From Pyxidicoccus parkwaysis (lineage in GTDB: Bacteria; Myxococcota; Myxococcia; Myxococcales; Myxococcaceae): a stretch of 64,000 nt of DNA. Positions 56,078-64,000 of this stretch are shown one piece after another. Location: NCBI RefSeq assembly GCF_017301735.1, contig NZ_CP071090.1:1550001-1614000 (forward strand), read 5' to 3'. Positions within the stretch are counted from its first letter, which is position 1; each line of letters opens with the position of its first letter. The notes under the pieces were generated by a model. That model was given only the letters and a program-made list of their open reading frames with translations. It did not search any database and was not told where the DNA came from. The position numbers were made by a program, and so were the translations under genes.

Positions 56078-56452
56078 TCAGGGCGCGGCGACGGGCCAGT
56101 GCAGGACCAGATGGGTCAGGAAGGCCAGGTGGTAGACCACGATGATGCCGTAGACGACGGCGCCCGCCCGGATGGCGATGCGGCTGGCCGTCAGCCGCCG
56201 GTGGAGGCAGAGCAGCCAGAGGCCCGCGTTCACGATGATGAGCTTGGAGAACATGAAGACGAGCGGCGACTGCTCGTACGCCAGCCGCATGAGGGGATTG
56301 AGCTCCTCGGCCACCCCGAGCTGGAGGAAGAGCAGGGTGAACAGCCCGTCCATCAGGTTCAGCATCAGCAGCGCCACCGACGCCGGTGACACGTAGAACG
56401 AAGCCCTGCTGGTCCACGCCGCGTCCTGCGCCTGCTCAATCGTCGCCGCCAC
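56078..56452 (-). CDS. DUF5658 family membrane protein
   Basis: The 124-residue protein has three or four hydrophobic helices. NLMDGLFTLLFLQLGVAEELNPLM matches the DUF5658 core in split form (NLMDGLFTLL and AEELNPLM). Function unknown. It is 135 bases upstream of spoVG in the same direction. Confidence 0.8.
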   Translation of the reverse strand: MAATIEQAQDAAWTSRASFYVSPASVALLMLNLMDGLFTLLFLQLGVAEELNPLMRLAYEQSPLVFMFSKLIIVNAGLWLLCLHRRLTASRIAIRAGAVVYGIIVVYHLAFLTHLVLHWPVAAP

Positions 56453-56613
56453 GCCTGCCTCCCGCGCCCGTCCACCCGCAACCGGGAGGAGGCTCTTTCA
56501 AGAGGCTTGCCAGCGCCGCGCGGGCCTCACCGGGAGCAGGCGGGCAGCCGAGCCCACACCCGGCGTGACGCGCATGCGGTGAGGCGGGGTTGAAAGTTGA
56601 CTCCCATGGGGGT

Positions 56614-57261
56614 GTGGCAGACTATCCGCGCCCCGTCCGACCCCTGTCCGCGAGCGCTCCCTTGCACCAATTCCCCAAAGATATCGGGTGGATAGAGGTC
56701 ATCTGCGGTTCCATGTTCTCCGGCAAGACGGAGGAGCTGATCCGCCGCGTCCAGCGCGCCCTGTACGGCAAGCAGAAGGTGCAGGTCTTCAAGCCGCGCA
56801 TCGACAACCGGTACGACGACACGGCGGTGGTGAGCCACTCGCAGCTCAAGGTGACGTCCACGCCCATCGACCGGGCTGAAGAGATTTTTTACCGGTTGGC
56901 CGCCGATACCCAGGTGGTGGGCATCGACGAGGTGCAGTTCTTCGGCGCGGAAGTGGTGGCCGTCGTACAGGCGCTGGCCACCAAGGGCCTGCGCGTCATC
57001 TGCGCGGGGCTGGACCAGGACTACCAGGGGCGGCCCTTCGAGCCGATGCCGCAGTTGATGGCGGTGTCCGAGTACGTGACGAAGGAGCTGGCCATCTGCG
57101 TCGTCTGTGGGAATCCGGCCAATCGCTCGCAGCGCATCGTGTCCAGTGGTGAGCGCGTGGTGGTGGGCGCGGCCGGGGCGTACGAGCCGCGCTGCCGCAA
57201 GTGCCACGTTCCGGAGCCGACAGAGGGCACGCCGCCGCAGACGCTGAAGCTGTTCGACTGA
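56614..57261 (+). CDS. tdk: Thymidine kinase
   Basis: Tdk phosphorylates thymidine with ATP. The protein has the P-loop CGSMFSGKTEELIRR, the IDEVQFF block with the catalytic glutamate, AGLDQDYQGRPF, and four zinc cysteines in CVVCGNPA and RCRKCHVPEP. The start is uncertain: GTG at 56614 (215 residues), TTG at 56590, and TTG at 56662 are candidates; the last gives the family-like N-terminus of about ten residues before CGSMFSG. A TTGACT-17-GACTAT promoter-like pair at 56597-56625 would favour the late start. It begins a nucleotide-salvage group. Confidence 0.93.
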   Translation: MADYPRPVRPLSASAPLHQFPKDIGWIEVICGSMFSGKTEELIRRVQRALYGKQKVQVFKPRIDNRYDDTAVVSHSQLKVTSTPIDRAEEIFYRLAADTQVVGIDEVQFFGAEVVAVVQALATKGLRVICAGLDQDYQGRPFEPMPQLMAVSEYVTKELAICVVCGNPANRSQRIVSSGERVVVGAAGAYEPRCRKCHVPEPTEGTPPQTLKLFD

Positions 57262-57305
57262 GGCGAGCCGAGGGGCCAGAAGCCCGGCCGCGAGGAGCCG
57301 ACCGA

Positions 57306-58121
57306 ATGCGCGACACCCTGTACGCCAACGTGCCCTTCCGGCTGAACGAGATGACCCACCACTATGGACCTCACGTCCACCTGGTGGGAAATCCGTTCCT
57401 CCTCTCGCAGCTCGCGACGCTGTGTTCGAAGGGCGTCATCCAGCCGCAAATCAACCGGCTGGTGGAGCTGCTCTACACCGACCTGGTGAAGACGGTGGTG
57501 AACGCCGAGTTCCCCCGGAAGATGGTGAGCCTGCCCACCCGGATGATTGATTACACGCCGAACGGGCTCTACCAGGGCGAGGTCATCGACCCGCAGGTGC
57601 GCGTCGTCACGGTGAACATCGCCCGTGCGGGCACGCTGCCGTCGCAGGTGACGTACGACTTGATGAACACCACGGTGGACCCGACGCTGGTGCGCCAGGA
57701 CCACATCATCATGAGCCGCATGATTGACGCGGCGCAGGCGGTGGTGGGCTCGGAGATTGGCGGCGCGAAGATTGGCGGCGACGTGGACGACGCCTTCGTG
57801 CTCTTCCCGGACCCGATGGGGGCCACGGGCGGCAGCCTGTCCACCGCGATTACGCTCTACAAGAACAAGGTGCCGGGGCGTCCCCGGCGCATCATCACCC
57901 TGAACCTCATCGTCACGCCGGAGTACCTGCGGCGCATGACGAAGGACCATCCGGACGTCATCATCTACGCGCTCCGGTTGGACCGGGGCATGTCCCCGCC
58001 GGAGGTGTTCGGCACGGAGCCGGGCGCGCTCTGGGAGAAGGAGCGGGGGCTGGATGACCGGCAGTACATCGTCCCCGGAGGCGGCGGCTTCGGGGAGATC
58101 ATGAACAACGCCTACGTGTAG
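57306..58121 (+). CDS. Uracil phosphoribosyltransferase-like protein (long form)
   Basis: The 271-residue protein carries the PRPP motif DPMGATGGS (residues 169-177). The C-terminal part aligns in order with UPRT: HPDVIIYALRLDRGM, then a tyrosine-isoleucine-valine-proline YIVPGGGGFG close. It is about 60 residues longer than usual UPRT, with an N-terminal extension and about 17 extra residues before YIVPG. UMP from uracil and PRPP is the likely product. It lies 44 bases after tdk and 14 before hpt, a salvage context. Confidence 0.8.
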   Translation: MRDTLYANVPFRLNEMTHHYGPHVHLVGNPFLLSQLATLCSKGVIQPQINRLVELLYTDLVKTVVNAEFPRKMVSLPTRMIDYTPNGLYQGEVIDPQVRVVTVNIARAGTLPSQVTYDLMNTTVDPTLVRQDHIIMSRMIDAAQAVVGSEIGGAKIGGDVDDAFVLFPDPMGATGGSLSTAITLYKNKVPGRPRRIITLNLIVTPEYLRRMTKDHPDVIIYALRLDRGMSPPEVFGTEPGALWEKERGLDDRQYIVPGGGGFGEIMNNAYV

Positions 58122-58135
58122 CGAAGGAGCAGGCC

Positions 58136-58669
58136 TTGGCGTTCTACGAGTCGCAAGTCGGCGTCCTGATTTCCGAGGACAAGTTGCAGGCGCGCGTGCG
58201 GGAGCTGGCCGCGGAGATTACGCGCGACTACGCGGGCAAGGACCTGACGCTCGTCTGCGTGCTGAAGGGCTCGGTGTTCTTCGCGATGGATCTGGCGAAG
58301 CACATCGACCTGCCGCTGAAGCTCGAGTTCCTCGGCGTGTCCAGCTACCAGGGCGGCACGGAGACGACGGGCGAGGTGCGCATCACCACGGACGTGAGCA
58401 AGCCCATGGCGGGCAAGCACCTGCTCATCATCGAGGACATCATCGACACCGGGCTCACCATGCAGTTCCTGCTGGAGAACCTGCGGGCGCGGCACCCGGC
58501 GTCGCTGAAGCTGTGCTCGCTGCTGGAGAAGCCGGCGCGGGCCCGGACGAAGGTGGACATCGACTACAAGGGCTTCGTCATCGATGACCACTTCGTCGTC
58601 GGCTACGGCCTGGACTACGGCGAGGTGTACCGGAACCTGCCGTTCATCGGCGTGATGAAGGGCAAGTAG
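58136..58669 (+). CDS. hpt: Hypoxanthine phosphoribosyltransferase
   Basis: The 177-residue enzyme has the PRPP motif LIIEDIIDTGLTM and the VCVLKGSVFF loop, with GFVIDDHFVVGYGLDY near the C-terminus. It makes IMP or GMP from base and PRPP. The start is a TTG, seven bases after GGAG (AAGGAG), with no nearby ATG in frame. It completes the tdk, UPRT-like, hpt salvage group. Confidence 0.95.
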   Translation: MAFYESQVGVLISEDKLQARVRELAAEITRDYAGKDLTLVCVLKGSVFFAMDLAKHIDLPLKLEFLGVSSYQGGTETTGEVRITTDVSKPMAGKHLLIIEDIIDTGLTMQFLLENLRARHPASLKLCSLLEKPARARTKVDIDYKGFVIDDHFVVGYGLDYGEVYRNLPFIGVMKGK

Positions 58670-58857
58670 GCCGGCTGGCCGGCGTGGGTGGGCGGCGCTG
58701 CGAGGGCTCCTCGCGGAAGCCCGCCCCACCGGCCATGAAGCGGGTGGCCCTGTTGTCACCGGGTTGCCGTGCTCACCGTCTCCCATGGGACTGCTTGTGC
58801 CGTGAGGCACCGGCCGTGGGCAGCCGCGGCAAAGGGCCTCGCGGAGTGAGGCTGCGC

Positions 58858-59685
58858 ATGGCTGCATCCACGGTGAAGTCGGCCCCGGTCCGTACCGAGG
58901 CCGAAGAGGCGTTCCGCAAGTACCTGGCGGAGCTGGTGGGGACGTTCGTGCTGGTGCTCGGCGGCGTGGGAGCGGCCGTGCTGGCGGGACAGCGCATCGG
59001 CTTCCTGGGCGTGGCGCTCGCGTTCGGCCTGTCGCTGCTGGCGATGGTCTACACGGTGGGGCCCATCTCCGGGTGTCACGTGAATCCGGCGGTGACGCTG
59101 GGGATGCTGCTCACGGGGAAGATGGAGTCGCGTCATGCGCTCGGCTACGTGGTGGCCCAGTGCGTGGGGGCGATTGCCGCGGCCGGCGTGGTGCTGCTGA
59201 TTGCGCGAGGAGCACCGGTGGGCTACTCGGCCGCGGTGGAGGGCCTGGCGACCAACGGCTACGGCACCGCGTCTCCCGGTGGGTACAGCATGAGCGCGGC
59301 CTTCCTCGCCGAGGTGGTGCTCACCTTCCTGCTGGTGCTGACGGTGCTGGGCGCCACGGATGCGCGAGCACCGGTGGGCTTCGCGGGGCTCGCCATTGGC
59401 CTGGTGCTGACGCTCGTCCACCTGGTGGGGATTCCGGTGACGAACACGTCCGTGAACCCCGCGCGCAGCCTGGGGCCCGCGTTGTTCTCCGGGGGCCGGG
59501 CGCTGAGCCAGTTGTGGCTGTTCATCGTGGCGCCGCTGCTCGGCGGAGCGACGGCAGCGGCGGTGTACCGCACGCTGTTCCGCCCGGTGGCGCAGATTCG
59601 CGCGGCGACGGCGGAGCGCGCCACGGACCGCGAGCGTGCGGAGCGGCTGGCGAGCGACCGGACGGAGAACCGCACGCCGGTGTGA
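58858..59685 (+). CDS. Aquaporin (AqpZ-like)
   Basis: The 275-residue channel has six helices and both NPA motifs, HVNPAVT and SVNPARS. Selectivity residues match AqpZ: Phe in LAFGLS, His in LVHLVGIP, Thr and Arg around the second NPA, so water rather than glycerol is the likely substrate. The cytoplasmic C-terminal tail of about 35 residues is charged. ATG at MAASTV was preferred over upstream starts. Confidence 0.92.
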   Translation: MAASTVKSAPVRTEAEEAFRKYLAELVGTFVLVLGGVGAAVLAGQRIGFLGVALAFGLSLLAMVYTVGPISGCHVNPAVTLGMLLTGKMESRHALGYVVAQCVGAIAAAGVVLLIARGAPVGYSAAVEGLATNGYGTASPGGYSMSAAFLAEVVLTFLLVLTVLGATDARAPVGFAGLAIGLVLTLVHLVGIPVTNTSVNPARSLGPALFSGGRALSQLWLFIVAPLLGGATAAAVYRTLFRPVAQIRAATAERATDRERAERLASDRTENRTPV

Positions 59686-59713
59686 GCGAGGGCACTGCTC
59701 ACAGCGGCTGCAT

Positions 59714-59833
59714 GAGCTCGGGCAAGGGCGCCGCCCTGCATCGCACAGCCTGGCTGATGGCAGCGGCCCGAATCCGGGTGCGGCTCGGGCGAAGGCGCGG
59801 CCCCTCATCTCGCTGCTCGGCTGACGGCAGCGG
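59714..59833. repeat. Degenerate tandem repeat downstream of the aquaporin gene
   Basis: Two diverged copies (59714-59766 and 59781-59833) share GCTCGGGC, a GGCGC-GC block, GGCTGA and GGCAGCGG with a period of about 66 bases; a partial copy (CTCACAGCGG) precedes them. The stretch from 59686 to 60030 otherwise holds no gene I can support. Confidence 0.6.
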
Positions 59834-60030
59834 ATGGAACGTTCGTTCTTCATGCCTGCCGGCGGAGCGCGGGGGCGTGCCGCGTGTCGGGTGACAGGGC
59901 TTCGTGGCTCGAATCCGGGAGCACGAGGGCGGCTCCTGGCGGGCCCGCTCGCTTCACGCGGATGCCGGGCGGGCGTATACGGCGGATGTCACGCACCCGG
60001 CTCCGGGTGCGGCGCAGGGGAGCCATCGCC

Positions 60031-60663
60031 ATGCTCATCGACCCGACCCGTCTCGCCGCGTTCATGCTGGCCGGCATCGCCCTCAACCTCACCCCGGGAC
60101 CGGACACGATGTACGTGCTGGCGCGGAGCCTCGGCCAGGGCCGGTCCGCGGGCGTGGTGTCCGCGCTGGGCATCGCCGCCGGGTGCCTGTTCCACATCGC
60201 CGCCGCGGCGCTGGGGCTGTCCGCGCTGCTGGCGACGTCCGCCATGGCCTTCACCGTGGTGAAGTGGGTGGGCGCCATCTACCTCGTGTGGATGGGCGTG
60301 CAGATGCTGCGCAGCAAGGCGGGCCCCGAGGCCGTGCAGGGACTCCAGCCCACGAGCCTGTGGCGCATCTTCCGCGACGGCGTCGTCACCAACGTGTTCA
60401 ACCCGAAGGTGGCCCTGTTCTTCCTCGCCTTCCTGCCGCAGTTCGTGGACCCGGCGCGAGGCTCCAGTGGCATGCAGTTCGTCGTGCTCGGGCTGCTGTT
60501 CGACGTCACCGGCACGACGTGGCTCGTCTTCCTCGCGGGGGCGTCGGGCGCGTTCGGTGCGTGGCTGCGGCGCAACCCCCGCGTGGCCGCCGCGCAGAAG
60601 CGCGTCACGGGCGCGGTGTTCGTCGCGCTCGGAGCTCGGCTGGCGCTGCAGGGGCGGGACTAG
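60031..60663 (+). CDS. LysE/RhtB family amino-acid exporter
   Basis: The 210-residue protein has about six helices. The N-terminal LNLTPGPDTMYVLARS and the NVFNPKVALFFLAFLPQF block are family hallmarks. It exports an amino acid or homoserine lactone-like solute; substrate unknown. ATG follows GGGGAG. It converges on the site-2-protease-like gene. Confidence 0.92.
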   Translation: MLIDPTRLAAFMLAGIALNLTPGPDTMYVLARSLGQGRSAGVVSALGIAAGCLFHIAAAALGLSALLATSAMAFTVVKWVGAIYLVWMGVQMLRSKAGPEAVQGLQPTSLWRIFRDGVVTNVFNPKVALFFLAFLPQFVDPARGSSGMQFVVLGLLFDVTGTTWLVFLAGASGAFGAWLRRNPRVAAAQKRVTGAVFVALGARLALQGRD

Positions 60664-60674
60664 CGGGCCCCGCT

Positions 60675-61328
60675 TCAGAAGATGGTCTTGAAGACGAGGT
60701 ACGCGACGTAGCAGGCCCACGGCATGGCGACGAGGGTGCTCGCGACGTTGAGCAGCCCGGCCCAGACGGGGAAGCGCTCGCGCCAGGGCAGCAGCAGGAA
60801 CTGGCCTCCCGCCAGGAAGGGCAGGGGCAGGAGGTTGATGGCGGCAATCTTCGCGCTGATGAGGCCCCACGCGCGGAGCATGTCTCCATTCCGCAGCAGC
60901 CCGATGAAGCGCTCGATGCGGCCGGGGAGCGCGGAGAGCTCGAAGGGCAGGGTGAAGCCGTGGAGGAACTGGTGCAGGCCCTCGGTGGCGCCGAGGCAGG
61001 CCATGGCGATGGCGACCTGCAACATCCACGGCACGAGGATGACCGCGGCGTGCATGGGCAGTGAGAGCTGCTGGAGCCGGTTCTTCGGCGGCACGTCGGG
61101 TGACGTCACCGCCTCCGTGAAGCCCACCGAGCTGGCGAGGGCGATGGGGCGGAAGCACCAGACGATTCCGCCGATGCGCTGGGTCAGCAGCGCGGGACCG
61201 AAGCCCACGTCCACGAGCACGGGCCGCGCCCCGAACGTGCTTGCCACCGCTGCCTGGGCCAGCGCCCAGAGCATGTTGATGGCGAAGAAGAGCATCCAGA
61301 GCCAGAGGAAGGGAGCGAGGCGGTCCAT
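60675..61328 (-). CDS. Degenerate site-2 protease homologue (probable pseudo-protease)
   Basis: The 217-residue membrane protein has about five helices. Residues 33-44 (GARPVLVDVGFG) align one-to-one with the GVRVxxFSIGFG of RseP-type site-2 proteases, which puts the HExxH site at residues 21-25. Those read WALAQ, so both histidines and the glutamate are lost. The second metal motif, N-x-x-P-x-x-x-LDGG, reads NLLPLPFLAGG, with the aspartate replaced. It should therefore be inactive and may bind substrates or other membrane proteins. It converges on the LysE gene. Confidence 0.6.
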   Translation of the reverse strand: MDRLAPFLWLWMLFFAINMLWALAQAAVASTFGARPVLVDVGFGPALLTQRIGGIVWCFRPIALASSVGFTEAVTSPDVPPKNRLQQLSLPMHAAVILVPWMLQVAIAMACLGATEGLHQFLHGFTLPFELSALPGRIERFIGLLRNGDMLRAWGLISAKIAAINLLPLPFLAGGQFLLLPWRERFPVWAGLLNVASTLVAMPWACYVAYLVFKTIF

Positions 61329-61435
61329 GGGATGCCCCTCGTTCTAGCACGGCGCGGCGACGTCCTTTGTGCGTGTGGCAACCGCTGGTGGACGGCGGCA
61401 TGGGCCACTATGAGTGGGGCCCGGAGAGACACCCC

Positions 61436-63568
61436 ATGCACATCCGCCTGCTCCCCTTCGCCCTCCTCGTCGCGCTCAGCGCCGCGGCCCAGCCTGCCTC
61501 GTCTCCATTGGGGCGCGTGTCGCCCACCACCGGCCTCGTGCTGAGGGACGAGGTGGTGCACGCCCTCATCCAGGAGAGCTCCGGCGACCGCATCCACGAC
61601 GACGTGCAGCGGCTCGCTCTCATCGCGCGGGACACGCAGGAGGGATTTGGTCAGGCGGCCACGTGGGTGAAGGCCGCCGCCGAGGCTGCTGGACTTCAGG
61701 ACGTGCGCCTGGAGGCGATGAAGGACGGCCCGCAGTGGCGCCCGACTCGCGGCGAGCTGTGGGTGGCCGGCCCGCACCGGTACCGCGTCACGTCCTACGC
61801 GGACCAGCCCATGTCCCTCGCGCTGGGAAGCGGCAGCTTCGAGGGCTCGGGCCTGGAAGTGGTCGACGTGGACACGGGCATGAAGGATGCGGACTACGCG
61901 GGCAAGGACGTGAAGGGCAAGGTGGTGCTCACGCGTGGCCCGCCGGGAGGCGCAGTGCGCAGGGCGGTGGGCGAGCGCGGCGCCGTGGGCGTCATCTCGT
62001 CCTACTCGACGCCGCCGTGGAACTGGCCCAACCGCCTGGACGGTGACTTCCCGGACCAGGTGGGCTGGGCGCGCGTGTCGCCGTCGCTGCTGCCCGCGGG
62101 CGCGCGGATGCCCTTCGCGTTCATGATTTCCGACCGCCAGGGGCGTGAGCTGCGCGCGCAGCTTCAGGCGGGCCCGGTGAAGGTGGACGTGAACGTCGCC
62201 ACCGAGACGTTCGAGGGGCACTACAACATCGTCAGCGGCGTCATCCCCGGTACGCGTTCCGGAGAGGAGGTCGTCATCACCGCGCACCTGGACCACTACA
62301 AGCCGGGAGCGGATGACAATGCCTCGGGCTCGGCCACCGTGCTGGAGATGGTGCGCACGTATACGTCGCTCATCCGCCGGGGCGTGCTGCCGCCTCCGGT
62401 GCGCACCCTGCGCGTGCTTTGGCTGCCGGAGTTCGAGGGCACCAACGATTGGTTCTCTCGCCACGCCAATGACCCGGTGCGGAGGGTGGCCAACTTCAAC
62501 TTCGACATGCTCGGCGCGAGCCTGACGCGGACGCACTCGCGCTTCTCGGTGACGTACACGCCGGACTGGAATGCCAGCTTCGTCAATGCCGTGTCCGAGT
62601 CCACCGTGGCCTTCATGAACCGCTTCAACAGCGTGGTGTATCCGCCGAGGAAGGACTTCCGCATCGGCTCCGTCACCGGCTCTCGGGACCCGCTGGATGC
62701 GCATATGGAGCGCTACAGCCGGGGCTCGGACCACCAGCTCTTCAACGACTACGGCATTCCGGGCGTGGCCTTCTCCACCTGGCCGGATGACGCCTACCAC
62801 ACCAGCGGCGACCGGCCGGAGAACGTGGACCCCACGCAGTTGCACCGCGCTGCCTTCGCGGGCCTGGCTTCTGTCACCGTCGCCGCGTGGGCGGATGGCA
62901 CGGACGCGCTGGAGGTCGCGCGGCTGGTCTCGTTGCACGGCGTGCGGCGCGTGGCGGAGGATGAGTTCAATGCCCGCCGGGATATGGCCGCGGTCTCCGC
63001 TGCGGAACTGCCAGAGACCTACCGTCTGGCTCGCGCCGTGGTGAGTGCTGGATATCAGCGCGAGCGCGAGTCCCTGCGTTCCTGCGTTCCTCTGGGAGCT
63101 CCTGCTGCGCCGGTGCAGGCGATGGTGAAGGGGCTCGAGGCCGCTGAGGCCCAGGCACTGAAGCGACTGGAGGCGGATGGCAAGGCGCGTGGCGCGTCGC
63201 TGAAGGAGCCGGCTCCCACCGAGGCTGAACGCCGTGCGCGGGCCTTCGTTCCGCGCCGCGTGAAGGGCCAGGAGTTGGCGTCCTTCGACGAGGTGGCGGG
63301 CAAGGTTCGTCCGGAGGACAAGGCTCGGCTGGAGGCTGTGCAGGCCGCGATGACCGCCGCGACCACGGCACTGCGGGAGCGCGGGGAGTCGGAGCTGCGC
63401 TTCTACCAACTGCCTGATGCCATCGCGAGCTACGCCGATGGCAAGCGCTCCGTCGCGGACATCCGCGATGCGGCCTATGCCGAGTATGGCTATGCCTTGC
63501 CCGTGGATGCGCTCGTGGACCTCTTCGGACTGCTGGAGCAGGGTGGGGTGATGGCGCGGGCTCGTTGA
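61436..63568 (+). CDS. Secreted M28 family peptidase with PA insert
   Basis: The 710-residue protein has a signal peptide (MHIRLLPFALLVALSAAAQ). A PA-like domain lies at about residues 120-230 and the M28 domain at 260-460, with TAHLDHYKPGADDNASG, EFEGTND and DDAYHTSGD supplying zinc ligands. The remaining 230 residues are helical and charged. It is probably an aminopeptidase acting outside the cell, as in predatory myxobacteria. Its last codons (VDALVDLFGLLEQGG...) recur as decayed copies downstream. Confidence 0.9.
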   Translation: MHIRLLPFALLVALSAAAQPASSPLGRVSPTTGLVLRDEVVHALIQESSGDRIHDDVQRLALIARDTQEGFGQAATWVKAAAEAAGLQDVRLEAMKDGPQWRPTRGELWVAGPHRYRVTSYADQPMSLALGSGSFEGSGLEVVDVDTGMKDADYAGKDVKGKVVLTRGPPGGAVRRAVGERGAVGVISSYSTPPWNWPNRLDGDFPDQVGWARVSPSLLPAGARMPFAFMISDRQGRELRAQLQAGPVKVDVNVATETFEGHYNIVSGVIPGTRSGEEVVITAHLDHYKPGADDNASGSATVLEMVRTYTSLIRRGVLPPPVRTLRVLWLPEFEGTNDWFSRHANDPVRRVANFNFDMLGASLTRTHSRFSVTYTPDWNASFVNAVSESTVAFMNRFNSVVYPPRKDFRIGSVTGSRDPLDAHMERYSRGSDHQLFNDYGIPGVAFSTWPDDAYHTSGDRPENVDPTQLHRAAFAGLASVTVAAWADGTDALEVARLVSLHGVRRVAEDEFNARRDMAAVSAAELPETYRLARAVVSAGYQRERESLRSCVPLGAPAAPVQAMVKGLEAAEAQALKRLEADGKARGASLKEPAPTEAERRARAFVPRRVKGQELASFDEVAGKVRPEDKARLEAVQAAMTAATTALRERGESELRFYQLPDAIASYADGKRSVADIRDAAYAEYGYALPVDALVDLFGLLEQGGVMARAR

Positions 63569-63712
63569 GGCGGACTCGTGGTTCTCCTTGGGCTACTGGA
63601 GCGGGGCGGGGCCATGGCGCGGGCCTGTTGAGGGAGGACTCGTGGATGCACTCACGGACCTATCTGGTTCACTGGAGCAGGGCTGCATCACGACGCGGGC
63701 TCGGTGAGGACA
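63512..63712 (+). repeat. Decayed tandem copies of the peptidase 3' end
   Basis: The last 20 codons of the M28 gene, beginning CTCGTGGAC at 63512, recur at 63575 and 63639 with a period of 63-64 bases. Each copy still reads as an LV-x-x-x-x-x-LE-x-G...ARA(R/C)-stop peptide. The rest of the gap up to 63848 holds nothing I can support. Confidence 0.75.
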
Positions 63713-63848
63713 CGAGCCCGCCTGAATGCCGTGTGGACCGTGCGTGGCGACCTTGCGATGGTGGCCGCCGGGGTGTCACGCGGGGACAAGGGGACACCTC
63801 GCGCCTGTGTGTTTCCTGAGTCGCGGCGGCTGTGTTGGACTCGGGGGG

Positions 63849-64000
63849 ATGCGCTCGAACACCCTGGTGGTTGCACTGACGTTGCTGGCGGGATGTGCCT
63901 CGGCTCCAGCGGTCAAGGCTTCTGCTCCAAAGGTTGCGCCGGCCGCACCGGCCTCGAAGCCCGCGGAGCCGCCAGAGGTGAGCCCGGCGTCGCCACCGTC
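63849..64000 (+). CDS. Lipoprotein, N-terminal part (cut by window end)
   Basis: The ATG after GGGGGG opens a frame with a lipobox (VVALTLLAGC), then an Ala/Pro/Lys-rich linker. It continues past the window edge. No domain is visible yet, so the function is unknown. Confidence 0.6.
   Translation, partial: MRSNTLVVALTLLAGCASAPAVKASAPKVAPAAPASKPAEPPEVSPASPP

Noticed and set aside
59905-59930. GGCTCGAATCC, resembling a tRNA T-loop
   Set aside because: No flanking stems of tRNA form; treated as chance in a GC-rich gap.

Overview
The window is high-GC DNA (roughly 68-70% by eye) with strongly GC-biased third codon positions, many GTG starts and many lipoproteins and secreted proteases. It looks like chromosomal DNA of a large-genome myxobacterium of the Myxococcus/Corallococcus/Pyxidicoccus group. 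That assignment rests on gene style and protein families; no rRNA gene is present. I see no insertion sequence, prophage, CRISPR array or complete tRNA gene.

Layout. (1) 1-8.4 kb: a seven-gene minus-strand arginine operon (argF', argB, an M20 deacylase, argH, argG, a P-loop protein of unknown function, argC), divergent from argR across a region of ARG-box-like palindromes. The carbamoyltransferase is of the N-acyl-ornithine type, so the pathway probably stays acylated up to citrulline. (2) 8.5-17.6 kb: a Uma2-family protein; a VWA protein/response regulator/histidine kinase operon with a 74-bp tandem duplication at the regulator-kinase junction; a secreted two-repeat protein; an ECF sigma factor; a DUF885 lipoprotein; an alpha/beta hydrolase. 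(3) 17.6-26.2 kb: a catabolic island around glutaryl-CoA dehydrogenase, with an IclR regulator and a palindrome-plus-direct-repeat operator in the divergent promoter region. (4) 26.3-39.6 kb: mixed metabolic genes (GST, M20 amidohydrolase, GH13, imine-reductase-like enzyme, DUF418 protein, di-heme protein, lipase, alkaline phosphatase, methyltransferases), with a tRNA 3'-end-like fragment near 32.8 kb. (5) 39.8-58.7 kb: housekeeping genes: clpB, a DUF1844 operon, thiE/GATase/thiD, dnaB, a LytS/LytR pair, an acyltransferase, rplI-rpsR-rpsF, pth, rplY, prs, spoVG, and a nucleotide-salvage group (tdk, a long UPRT-like gene, hpt). (6) 58.8-64 kb: aquaporin, LysE exporter, a degenerate site-2 protease, an M28 peptidase followed by decayed copies of its own 3' end, and the start of a lipoprotein gene cut by the window edge.

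The most interesting items are: the P-loop protein in an arginine operon that has no visible N-acylglutamate synthase or argD; the alanine at the acyl-specificity position of the carbamoyltransferase; the three successive GTGA stop/start junctions at exact 74-bp spacing before the histidine kinase; the catalytically dead site-2 protease homologue; and the degenerate 63-74 bp tandem repeats found downstream of three genes.
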